Made by a program: the position numbers and the translations under genes. From Glandiceps talaboti (taxonomy: Eukaryota; Hemichordata; Enteropneusta; Spengelidae), in NCBI RefSeq assembly GCF_964340395.1, contig NC_135553.1:14249001-14260000 (forward strand): 11,000 nucleotides of DNA, read 5' to 3'. Below, piece by piece: positions 1 through 8,188 of the stretch (its first letter is position 1; each line of letters opens with the position of its first letter). Under the pieces are notes generated by a model that saw only the letters and a list, made by a program, of their open reading frames with translations, had not been told where the DNA came from and searched no databases.

Positions 1-557
1 CAGTAGTAGCCACTTTCCGCTGGAATCGACGGACACTGTGTCGTTTGCTCATACTGATGACTTCTCTGGAGCATATCCTCGAGAGCTCTGATGTAGTTTT
101 GTGCGAGTAACAAGGTGGCAATTTTTGATATTTTTTGTCTATTTGGGCCACGTTTTGCCCGCTGATATGGCAGAACTTTCCTCAATTTCTCGAATGCGTC
201 ACAAAGTTGATGCATACGGACACGTTCTCTTTCGTTAATTCGATTTCGACGGTCGCTGTTGGCTCTCCGATTCGAATATCGTCTCCGTCCTGTGATGGTA
301 GTTCTGTAAGCCGCATCGCCGGTATTTTCAGAATTCGTCGTCTCCGACGACTGGTCGCTCATTACATCGAATCCCGCATTGTAATCCGCCACCGAACTCG
401 CATCTCCAAATAAACTGGAAGTGCTGGCATTGCTGGTAAGGACTCCGCCGTTCGTGTTCGTCGTGTAATGCTGTAGAGTTTCCTGGTCGTGGCTGTGACT
501 GCCGTGGTGTTGGGCCACGCGTTCCTGTAGTTTCCTTTTCAACGCACCGTTCATCAT
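1..557 (-). CDS. Divergent group A bHLH transcription factor, Atonal superfamily (Olig/Beta3-like), 3' end outside window
   Basis: The frame is open for 185 codons from ATG at 557-555 to the window edge. A second ATG follows directly at 554-552. An in-frame TGA lies five codons upstream (573-575) and A is at -3, so the start is well supported. Residues 1-89 are rich in Ser, Thr, Asn, Asp and His and have no recognisable domain. Residues 90-106 are Arg-rich (GRRRYSNRR), possibly a nuclear localisation signal. The bHLH spans about 103-164. The basic region reads [10 protein letters not shown], with E111 at the position that contacts the E-box CA. Helix 1 is about L118-P130, the loop Y131-Q141, and helix 2 starts [15 protein letters not shown]. 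By family knowledge such proteins bind E-boxes as dimers with E-proteins or themselves in the nucleus and control neural or other cell-fate choices; that role is inference here. Helix 2 best matches Olig and Beta3/Bhlhe22, NERER recalls Mist1, and IRALEDML recalls Neurogenin/NeuroD. The subfamily is therefore unassigned and no symbol is given. The C-terminus is missing. Confidence 0.94.
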   Translation of the reverse strand, partial: MMNGALKRKLQERVAQHHGSHSHDQETLQHYTTNTNGGVLTSNASTSSLFGDASSVADYNAGFDVMSDQSSETTNSENTGDAAYRTTITGRRRYSNRRANSDRRNRINERERVRMHQLCDAFEKLRKVLPYQRAKRGPNRQKISKIATLLLAQNYIRALEDMLQRSHQYEQTTQCPSIPAESGYY

Positions 558-650
558 GGTTCTCCCGCAATGTCAGTGCAGCTTATCTCTTCCCGATCTC
601 GATCTTTAACGAGAAATTATTGATACGGAGGGTGTGTTCTGTAATGATAC
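558..650 (-). other. Likely 5' UTR of the bHLH gene
   Basis: This is the stretch between the TATA-like box and the start codon, read on the minus strand. It carries the in-frame TGA at 573-575 and no ATG that could start a longer form of the protein. The outer boundary near 650 is inferred only from the usual spacing of about 30 bp below a TATA box. I see no clear initiator consensus, so the transcription start is approximate. Confidence 0.4.
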
Positions 651-674
651 TGTGGCCGGCAGTCTTTTTTACCG

Positions 675-681
675 TATATAT
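675..681 (-). promoter_or_regulatory. TATA-like box upstream of the bHLH gene
   Basis: On the minus strand the sequence reads GGGGATATATACGGT, a good TATA-box shape in a local G/C context. It sits about 120 bp upstream of the start codon, which would give a short 5' UTR of about 90 nt. The position and orientation fit the bHLH gene. TATA-rich words are common in this AT-rich window, so function is unproven. Confidence 0.4.
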
Positions 682-778
682 CCCCTCCGTGATGAATTTT
701 GCAACGCCTACTTAGTGGACCGTATGGTCAAATTGTACCTCGTCTATAAAATGTAAAATGAAATTTATTTGTTTACTC

Positions 779-786
779 ATTTGCAT
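779..786 (-). promoter_or_regulatory. Octamer (POU-type) motif ATTTGCAT
   Basis: This is a perfect octamer, ATGCAAAT on the gene's strand, about 100 bp upstream of the TATA-like box and 220 bp upstream of the start codon. POU-domain factors, including neural class III POU proteins, bind this sequence. The match is seen directly; binding and regulation are inference. A second perfect octamer lies far away at 10747-10754, so the word alone is weak evidence. Confidence 0.3.
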
Positions 787-822
787 AAAGTATTGTTTTT
801 ATTTTATAGTAAATATAACCCG

Positions 823-828
823 CATATG
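823..828. promoter_or_regulatory. CATATG E-box
   Basis: A palindromic CATATG E-box lies about 270 bp upstream of the bHLH start codon. Olig and Bhlhe22/23 homodimers are known to favour this core. Five CATATG words occur in the window, roughly as expected by chance, so only the closeness to the promoter and to the second site at 908-913 makes it notable. Confidence 0.25.
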
Positions 829-906
829 TGTTGGCTAAATTTAAACTGCGCATTCCGATTTTACAAAAAAATTATGTATGCAGAATGAGTGACCCTGCCC
901 GCCTAG

Positions 907-914
907 CCATATGG
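907..914. promoter_or_regulatory. CCATATGG, extended Olig-type E-box palindrome
   Basis: This eight-base palindrome contains a CATATG core with the flanking C and G that in vitro selection has given for Olig and Bhlhe22/23 dimers (core ACCATATGGT). It lies 350 bp upstream of the start codon of a bHLH gene whose own domain resembles those families, which suggests possible autoregulation. I found no other CCATATGG in the window. Function is inferred. Confidence 0.3.
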
Positions 915-1013
915 GTTGGACGGCTTCGTATAATAGGTATTCTGGCATCTACTATTGTTCCCGTTAGTGGAAAATGTAGCACTGCACTGTAACACAGTGG
1001 AATAATACGAGTA

Positions 1014-1021
1014 TTCCCACG
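1014..1021 (-). promoter_or_regulatory. Su(H)/RBPJ (CSL) site CGTGGGAA
   Basis: The plus strand reads TTCCCACG, so the gene's strand carries CGTGGGAA, a full match to the CSL consensus YGTGRGAA used by Notch effector complexes. It lies about 460 bp upstream of the bHLH start codon. Proneural and Olig-type bHLH genes are often under Notch control, which makes the match plausible, but one eight-base site is not strong evidence. Confidence 0.25.
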
Positions 1022-1336
1022 GCAAAACAAACCGCGGCAAGTGTTGGACAAGGAAATTATTTTAGAATAAATTTTCGTACAATACGGATAAAATAACAGA
1101 TTTAAAAATAACGCTGGTTAGTCAAGTGACGATAATCGAAGTTTTTGGGGTTTTTTTTTTTGTTTCCTCAATATTTGAATAGTACGGTTCTTAATCGCTC
1201 ATTACTTTTTCAATACTGTTCGATTCAAGCAAACATGTTTTAACTTTTGAATTTAAAGTTAAGAATTTAACTGCTTCAATCAGTTATATTGACCAATATT
1301 TCATGTGCTTTTTAGAGAAATAAATGTGCGCTGCAA

Positions 1337-1620
1337 ATATATACATACATACATACATACATACATACATACATACATACATACATACATACATACATAC
1401 ATACATACATACATACATACATACATACATACATACATACATACATACATACATACATACATACATACATACATGCATGCATATATGTATTACATGCACG
1501 CACGTACACACACACATACATACATACATACATACATACATACATACATACACACATACATACATACATACATACATACATACATACATACATACATACA
1601 TACATACATACATACACGCA

Positions 1621-1653
<33 letters not shown>

Positions 1654-2073
1654 GTATTACATGCACGCACGTACACACACACGTACGCGCGCGCAAACAC
1701 ATATACATACATACATACATACATACATACATACATACATACATACATACATACATACATACATACATACATACATACATACATCTTACATACATATATG
1801 TATTACATGCACGCGCGCACGCACGCACTTACAAACGTACGCGCGCGCAAACACACACACACATTGTACATACATACATACATACATACATACATACATA
1901 CATACATACATACATACATACATCTTACATACATATATGTATTACATGCACGCACGCACGCACTTACACACTCACGTACGCGCGCGCAAACACACACACA
2001 TACATACATACATACATACATACATACATACATACATACATACATACATACATACATACATACATACATACAT

Positions 2074-2104
<31 letters not shown>

Positions 2105-2738
2105 TAAAATAAATACATACATACATAAATACATACATACATACATACATACATACATACATACATACATACATACATACATACATACATACATACATAC
2201 ATACATACATACACACACATAAAATACATACATACATACATGCATGCATATATGTATTACATGCACGCACGTACACACACACACACACACATACATACAT
2301 ACACACATACATACATACATACATACATACATACATACATACATACATACATACATACATCTTACATACATATATGTATTACATGCACGCGCGCACGCAC
2401 GCACTTACACACGTACGCGCGCGCAAACACACACACATACATACATACATACATACATACATACATACATACATACATACATACATACATACATACATAC
2501 ATACATACATACATACGTCTTACATACATATATGTATTACATGCACGCACGCACGCACTTACACACACACGTACGCGCGCGCAAACACACATACATACAT
2601 ACATACATACATACATACATACATACATACATACATACATACATACATACATACATACATACATACATACATACATACATACATACATACATACATACAT
2701 ACATACATACATACATACATACATACATACATACATAC
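1337..2738. repeat. 1.4 kb (TACA)n microsatellite with higher-order interspersed inserts
   Basis: Long runs of TACA are broken by seven copies of an insert with the core ATATATGTATTACATGCACG, starting at 1481, 1648, 1794, 1933, 2248, 2370 and 2528. Copies at 1481 and 2248 are preceded by CATGCATGC and followed by CGTACACACAC. Copies at 1794, 1933, 2370 and 2528 are preceded by a CTTACATAC or near-identical lead and followed by a GCACGCACTTAC segment and a CGTACGCGCGCGCAAAC tail. The copy at 1648 joins the first form's start to the second form's tail. The 315-bp gap before 2248 holds variants with CACATAAAATA near 2101 and 2217. All long open frames inside, with Tyr-Ile-His-Thr or Met-Tyr-Val-Cys repeats on either strand, are products of the period and not genes. 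Confidence 0.97.
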
Positions 2739-2773
2739 GGGACAGATTTTATTTTTTCAAAGTTTCGTGGTTG

Positions 2774-2826
2774 TTTTTTTTTTTTTTTTTTTTTTTGTTT
2801 TTTGCTGCTGCTGCTGTTGCTGCACA
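2774..2826. repeat. Poly(T) run followed by CTG/TTG repeat
   Basis: A T tract of over 20 bases with one G interruption is followed by an imperfect run of GCTGCTGCTGCTGTTGCTGC. On the minus strand this reads as CAG-type triplets followed by poly(A). It could be the poly(A) end of a minus-strand retrotransposed copy, but I recognise no element body to its right and see no target-site duplication, so only the simple repeat is claimed. Confidence 0.85.
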
Positions 2827-3300
2827 ACAAAAATTCCGCGACCGGATCTTCCATTTTCAGCCGTGAATTCACCTGCAAATGAGCTATCATTCAAGTTTTG
2901 AGAACCCTTTTGGGTTACGATACAGTAACAAGATCTACGAATAAACAAGAAGTAAATATACATGCCAAGCCTTGCAGAATTCCCATGGAAGTTTTCGTTG
3001 TTGTTTTTATGACTGTTTAAAAGTTAAAACGTTTAAAAAGAAAGTGAAAAGTTATTACAGTCACCGAGGCGACACGTATCATTTCATTTTCACTCGTCAA
3101 CACTGAATCTATCACTCCCAGCACTATGCCTGAATATGAATTAACCGATTCTTTTGATTCTCAGTAGGCAAATAATATATCAACTGATGACACATAGTTC
3201 TTTTCATAACGAATGAAACTCTCAATTAATATCAATTAAAGATACTCCCATGCCCTTTGATGTACACACATTTTCAGCTGTTCTCTTTCCAAAGGAAAAA
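2827..3300. other. Non-coding stretch without recognised feature
   Basis: AT-rich sequence with stops in all frames. I see no protein motif, RNA gene or mobile-element signature in it. Confidence 0.6.
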
Positions 3301-3317
3301 AATGACGACTATATGAC

Positions 3318-3323
3318 CACGTG
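3318..3323. promoter_or_regulatory. CACGTG E-box
   Basis: A palindromic CACGTG in the context GACCACGTGACA, which fits bHLH-zipper factors such as USF or MITF. It is one member of a loose cluster of transcription-factor-like words between 3318 and 3749. No gene is adjacent in the window, so its target is unknown. Confidence 0.2.
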
Positions 3324-3490
3324 ACAAACAACCTGAACCCTCCCACATTCATTTTTCGTTGACATGGCAGGCCGTCTTTTCAAACAAAAACGACATCATA
3401 TTCTTTTCTCGTTCAAACGGTTGTCACAAGTGACACTTAACACGGCGACGACGCTTTGCCATTGTGCATCCTTCTTTTGTACTCGATCCG

Positions 3491-3503
3491 GGGTCAAAGG
3501 TTA
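3491..3503 (+). promoter_or_regulatory. DR1-like nuclear-receptor element
   Basis: GGGTCAAAGGTTA differs at one position from GGGTCAAAGGTCA, the direct repeat with one-base spacing bound by HNF4, COUP-TF and RXR dimers. A second copy with a different single change lies 246 bp to the right on the opposite strand. Binding is inferred from the motif only. Confidence 0.3.
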
Positions 3504-3736
3504 TTCAAAGATTTCTAAGCCTATACAATTACTTTGAGGTACAACTAACCCCTAAATAGTGCATCTACATGAACGTACCCATGTGCAAGTTTAGATTCTG
3601 TCTTCTCCCTTCTCCATCTTTGGATATGTACGCTTATTTCTAAATCAACGGATGATTGCTGACCAAACCAAAAAATAAAAAAAATTTAAACGTGCGTTTT
3701 ACAGATGTCTCGGTTCTTGTGTTGAAGTGTGTTCAG

Positions 3737-3749
3737 TGACCTTTAACCC
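3737..3749 (-). promoter_or_regulatory. DR1-like nuclear-receptor element
   Basis: The minus strand reads GGGTTAAAGGTCA, again one change from the DR1 consensus, this time in the first half-site. Paired with the site at 3491-3503 it suggests a possible nuclear-receptor-responsive enhancer. There is no gene near enough to name as target; the bHLH gene is about 3 kb away across the TACA array. Confidence 0.3.
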
Positions 3750-3759
3750 TGCCCAAGAT

Positions 3760-5060
3760 CGTAAAATTGTAAAATGTATTTAACTTTGTGATCGTAACAG
3801 TACAAACTTTAACAGTTGACGCATATCACGAGGCACAAATAGATACCGTGACGCCCTCACCACGTATATCTTTCAGATTTTAATTCAAAGAAAATATCGT
3901 AAACAACTTGTTTCAATTCAAAGTCTCACTTTTTACAGATTCTGCACACGGATCAAACACTACGTGTGCATGCAAACTTTATTATTCTACGATATTTTAC
4001 AGAAATTTATAGTATTAATGCGTAGCAAATTTCAAATCAAACTTTTGACTTCGCTATAATTCAAGTGTGAAATTTGACAACTTAGTTCTGATCTTTCAAA
4101 AGACACTGTTCAACACTCTCCGACATAACTCGAAGATGAATAGGAACCATAGCTTTCTCTGATTCGCCAGTTTACTAGGTTTATCCGGGCACCACAGCAA
4201 AGTCAGGTGCACCGCGTGTCAATGAAAAGACAGTTTATCTAGTCATTGTCGCTGCAACAGTAAGGTTCATATTACGGGATGGTTATATGTAACAAAGGCA
4301 CATTATAACAATATGTTTGTGTATAGCGTTATTCGCACTCTATTAACCTCTGCCAAATATTATATATTGCCTACGGCCAGAAAACCACAATCGAAATTCA
4401 GTCTATGGGGCTTGCTATTCCCAATAAATTCGGAGGAAAACTGAAGTCTGGGGTCTTTGTGGTCAGACATTTCAAGCACCGTTTATTTCCTGCCAGTGTC
4501 GATAACGTGGAATGTATGGCTAATGTGTTGTTTTTTTTGTCTTTTATTTGAAATGGCGATTTTTTTTCATGATTGGTTCCTATTGCGATGAAGGAAGTGG
4601 TCTATTGGGCAGTAGAGAAGTAAGATTTGACTACGAAAAAGAATTGTATTGTTCGAAACTGTGATCATTTGGTTTTATTATAAATACTTTATAAAAAGCC
4701 TAGGGTAACATTTTGAAATTTTGAAACACGAATTTTTCTTTTGAGGTTGCAGACCGAGTTGATTTGAATTAGTATATTGTCATTCCGACTCAATTGAAGA
4801 AAGGGAAATCTTAAAAAGATAAAAATCAGAAAATTAAAAATATGTGAAAATATTTTGAAAATAAGCTTACACAACAGGATTATGATTGCGATAACATTTC
4901 TATATTACTCCCATAACATACTGCATAATAGTCCAGGGAAACCGATTGATCTTTATTTTTTACGCATAACACATTCAGTTGACTGGCCTCTATATATATG
5001 AGCATATGCTTTATTTTATTGCAAAATATATAGTGATGTGTGTCGCTCTGCTCTGCTGCT
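3760..5060. other. Non-coding stretch without recognised feature
   Basis: About 1.3 kb of AT-rich sequence with no open frame that looks coding. The 61-codon minus-strand frame around 4689-4874 is low-complexity Phe/Ile/Lys/Asn and has no motif. I see no RNA gene and no transposon ends here. Confidence 0.6.
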
Positions 5061-5064
5061 GATG

Positions 5065-5176
5065 TGTTGTTGTTGTTGTTGTTGTTGTTGCTGTTGTTGT
5101 TGTTGTTGTTGTTGTTATTAGTATCGTTGTTGTTGATGTTGTTATTATGTTGTTGTTGTTGTTGTTGTTTTTGTTT
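5065..5176. repeat. Imperfect (TTG)n trinucleotide tract
   Basis: GTT/TTG triplets run for about 110 bp with scattered single-base changes (CTG, ATT, ATG). The opposite strand reads CAA/AAC, which could encode Gln or Asn runs, but stops close the flanking frames and there is no sign of an exon, so it is treated as a plain microsatellite. Confidence 0.9.
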
Positions 5177-5179
5177 TAT

Positions 5180-6270
5180 CTGAGATTTAATGTTAATTCC
5201 TCGTCACAACTTTCCGCGGCGATCGTCATCTCTGTATAAACAGACTTATGAACCTATTGCTAATTATCCGTGCCATTCAACAAAAAAATATATTTCCACG
5301 TTTAAACACCCTGTTCTCTTTATTGTTTGGTTTACGTTGCCACATTTGTAAGTGACCGACAGACTAATCTTTGGGTTCACTGTACAAAGTACCCGGATGT
5401 TTAACAGTTAAGTTAGTTTTTTGGCTCCGTGAGATAAAAAACACCAAAAACCTATGCATTTTCCTCCAATTATATGAAATATAAATGTAAATTAATAAGT
5501 AAATGCTTATATTTATTCATTTGTGACTACTCATTTGGTTATATGTGAGATCTGTTGATGTTTTTTTTTCCGATTGATTGCTTTAGTCAGACAACGCCAG
5601 AGAACTCAAGTTACACGGGGTAGTGGTATATCGTGTTCGATTCTGTTCTAACAGATTTCTCGCTATGTTCTGTACGACACATACACATTGATAATATTGA
5701 TGCATAGTGCAGAAGATTTAACCATACCGCGGAGATCACAAAAACACGTTTTCGTCAGAACTTTGACAAAGGTTTCGTGTGTACAATTAGTGCTTTCATG
5801 AACTATAATATTTGGACGTCAACCGCCCAACATCGTATACACACCCAAGGACACTTTATATTGTGTAACTCTTGAATACCCTCTCAAAAGAGGTAAATCT
5901 GTAGGCAAATGACAAAATACAGAAACGTATCATAAAATAAGTTCTCTTTAAATATCTCTAGCCTTGGATCAGAATACTCGAAAACCTTATGTATGTATCT
6001 AAATCTGGTACCAATCCATATGTTGCCGTCTCATGCAGTCAAACACTTTTACGATCTATAACTTGGCACTCTGTATTCCTCAATCTTGCCAAAGTTTTGA
6101 TTACATTTTTTCGCTAAGCTATGTCTTATTTATATCGATGTATTATTGTTTACAACTTGTAATGTTTGTTGTATATATCGATTTGTTTTGGAAGGGTCTG
6201 TGGGGAAATAAAGGACAGTTCCCGACCATATCAGCCTTCTTTGTTTTCCTCATCTATGCCCATGATCACC
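5180..6270. other. Non-coding stretch without recognised feature
   Basis: AT-rich sequence with frequent stops. A tRNA-like A/B box pair near 5621-5643 was considered and rejected. The only long frame, on the plus strand from 6033, is a hydrophobic chance frame that reads into the CT microsatellite and has no recognisable domain. Confidence 0.55.
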
Positions 6271-6271
6271 C

Positions 6272-6356
6272 AGTCTCTGTGTATGTCTCTCTGTCCCTGT
6301 CTGACTCTCCTCTTTTCCTCTCTCTCTGTCTATCTCTGTCTCCCTCTGTGTGTGTG

Positions 6357-6450
<94 letters not shown>
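6272..6450. repeat. (CT)n polypyrimidine microsatellite
   Basis: An imperfect pyrimidine-rich lead with CTGT and TGTGTG interruptions passes into a perfect (CT)n run from about 6367 to 6450. Overlapping frames with Ser-Leu repeats on the plus strand and Arg-Glu repeats on the minus strand are artefacts. The tract ends abruptly at a short hairpin, TCGTTTGT-ATG-ACAAACGA, at 6449-6467. Confidence 0.96.
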
Positions 6451-6453
<3 letters not shown>

Positions 6454-6479
6454 TGTATGACAAACGAATCTAGAATTTT

Positions 6480-7690
6480 CCGTACTTTGTTCGAGATTTT
6501 TAACAACTTGACAGCAAATAAACTTTGACATTAGTTGTTAACACATTGAGCAAGCTAAATAAGAAGTTGTCATAAAATATTGTTTGATCATGTATAGAGC
6601 GGTTTCAGAGAACTAAATTTAGCGCACTCAGTCATTACATATACAGTGCGATAGGTTGTTCTGAAAACCAATATGGGCTATAGTTTTATTTGTTTCCATT
6701 TTCATATTCGTTTCCTGAACGAAAGTTCGATATTAATTCGATGTGTATGGTAATTCTGAGAATCGGTACAGATTCAGTTTTGCATGAAAAAAAAAAGTCG
6801 TGTGACGTGTAACGTTTAGAGGCGGGCATACACCCAACGAGCTTATTGCTCAGCTTTGCCCCCCGGGACCGTGACGTGCTTTCTTTAACAACAATGGGAC
6901 ACGAAAACCACATTTCTAACTCGTGACTTTTAGTTTTAACATGCCGTCGAAATCCAACTTGGGATAGATTAATTGTTCCTTATTAGAGCCTCATTTTAAG
7001 CAATTTAATATCATTTCGCGTTTGTAAGTTTCCTTGTGCAAACCCCCGGGGCAAGCAGAGCGCGGGAAAGGGGGTTAGGTGTGTGTATGTGTGTGTGTGT
7101 GCCAAGCAATGGCAAAAGTTTCCGTGCGGTTACTAACGTTTTTTTCTTCCTTAATCAATGAAGAAAACTAAATTAGCATTTTAATTACAATTCGATGTTG
7201 ACATGCGATTGCCGCGCGACCGGTATTACTCCACACACGCAAGCATGCAGGGACCGGAGAGAGTGTGTATGTAAACGATAGTGTATTGTATTGAAGGTTT
7301 GATAGTAAGACTTCCATGCGGTCCGGGCCAACGCCTTTCATTACGATGGGTATTCTCAAATCAATAAACATTTCATTTGAACGCGTGTCTTGTGTTACAC
7401 CGATCATTTAGTTATTTCTAAGCTCCTTCAAGAGTATTTCGATTTTTAAAAAGATGAAAAAACAATAAATACAATACGTATACGTCATTGTCCCATATCC
7501 TTCAAGTTTAATGTAGCGCATTTCATTACACAATAGAAGTCACTTGACGTGAAAAGAGAAAGTCGTCTATCGTCTGACCTGGCACAAATGTAAAAGAACA
7601 TCGGTTCATTTCATCGTCTGGGACAGTTAAAATGAAGAAACCTGAAACAAAAGGTTGTCTGACCCGACAAAGATCGTTCCAACAGTGCTA
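6480..7690. other. Non-coding stretch with a short (GT)n run
   Basis: No convincing gene. A small GC-richer patch at 7041-7076 contains AACCCCC and GGGGGTT, which could pair, followed by a short GTGTGTATGTG-type run at about 7078-7102. Minus-strand frames of 75 and 79 codons at 6686-6913 and 7168-7407 show no motif or composition that suggests coding. Confidence 0.55.
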
Positions 7691-7691
7691 G

Positions 7692-7776
7692 CTCAACAAA
7701 AATCTACATTTTATGTCTGGCTCAACAAAAATCTACATTTTATGTCTGGCTCAACAAAAATCTACATTTTATGTCT
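7692..7776 (+). repeat. 29-bp minisatellite, three copies
   Basis: Units begin CTCAACAAAAATCTAC at 7692, 7721 and 7750, and the three copies are identical until the third ends at TTATGTCT. A 29-bp period is not a multiple of three, so the overlapping 78-codon frame reads each copy in a different phase. This argues against a coding role. Confidence 0.95.
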
Positions 7777-7910
7777 CGCTCGAGAAAATCTTGCTAACAT
7801 TTACTCATTGATTTATTGTTTTTATTTAATAGGAGACCAGCGTGAGCAAGTCCCATTACAAGTTCCTAAATATGGAAAACTAGAGAAATAGAAAAACACA
7901 GACACATGTC

Positions 7911-8062
7911 AAACTAACAAAACAAACAAACAACAAAAAAACAAACAAACAAATAAACACAACTAACTAATTAACAAACAAACAAACAAACAAACAAACA
8001 AACAAACAAACACAACTAACTAACTAACACAACTAACTAACTAACTAACATAACTAACAAAA
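7911..8062. repeat. (AACA)n and (AACT)n tetranucleotide tract
   Basis: A purine- and C-only rich tract alternates AACA blocks with CTAA blocks joined by CACAACTAAC links. It looks like a degenerate tetranucleotide microsatellite that has drifted between two related units. No coding potential. Confidence 0.93.
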
Positions 8063-8100
8063 TGTACGTAAACACATTACAAGGCATAATGTATAAAAAT

Positions 8101-8143
8101 CAATCTTGCCAGGTGGACTTGAGATGACAATCTGGCAAGATTG
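8101..8143. other. Perfect 12-bp-stem inverted repeat (hairpin)
   Basis: CAATCTTGCCAG (8101-8112) is matched exactly by CTGGCAAGATTG (8132-8143) across a 19-base loop. Outside the stem, AAAAAT and ATTTTT can pair with a small bulge and lengthen the structure. It lies just upstream of the LINE tail and could belong to that element, to a small DNA transposon, or be an RNA hairpin. I cannot choose between these. Confidence 0.75.
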
Positions 8144-8188
8144 TGTATTTTTTAATTTTTCAGAAATAAATCAATCAATATTTGAGAA

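Noticed and set aside
135-413. 92-codon plus-strand frame
   Set aside because: It is antisense to the bHLH coding sequence, shows no domain of its own and is explained as a shadow of it.
328-570. 80-codon minus-strand frame with a Met start
   Set aside because: Same strand but another frame than the bHLH gene; its product has no motif, whereas the frame starting at 557 gives a full bHLH domain.
1481-2560. Regularly spaced inserts resembling a CRISPR array
   Set aside because: The spacing material is itself TACA repeat, the period is about 120-170 bp and the genome is animal-like.
1284-2901. Many long frames of up to 305 codons on both strands
   Set aside because: They are translations of the TACA microsatellite (Tyr-Ile-His-Thr and Met-Tyr-Val-Cys cycles) and vanish with any change in phase.
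5621-5643. tRNA-like promoter words (TAGTGGTATA and GTTCGATTC)
   Set aside because: The A- and B-box-like words lie about 10 bp apart, far too close for a tRNA, and no cloverleaf can be folded around them.
6033-6531. Frames through the CT tract with Ser-Leu or Arg-Glu repeats
   Set aside because: Microsatellite artefacts; unique parts carry no motif.
7655-7891. 78-codon plus-strand frame
   Set aside because: It crosses the three 29-bp units in three different phases, which is not how a coding repeat behaves.
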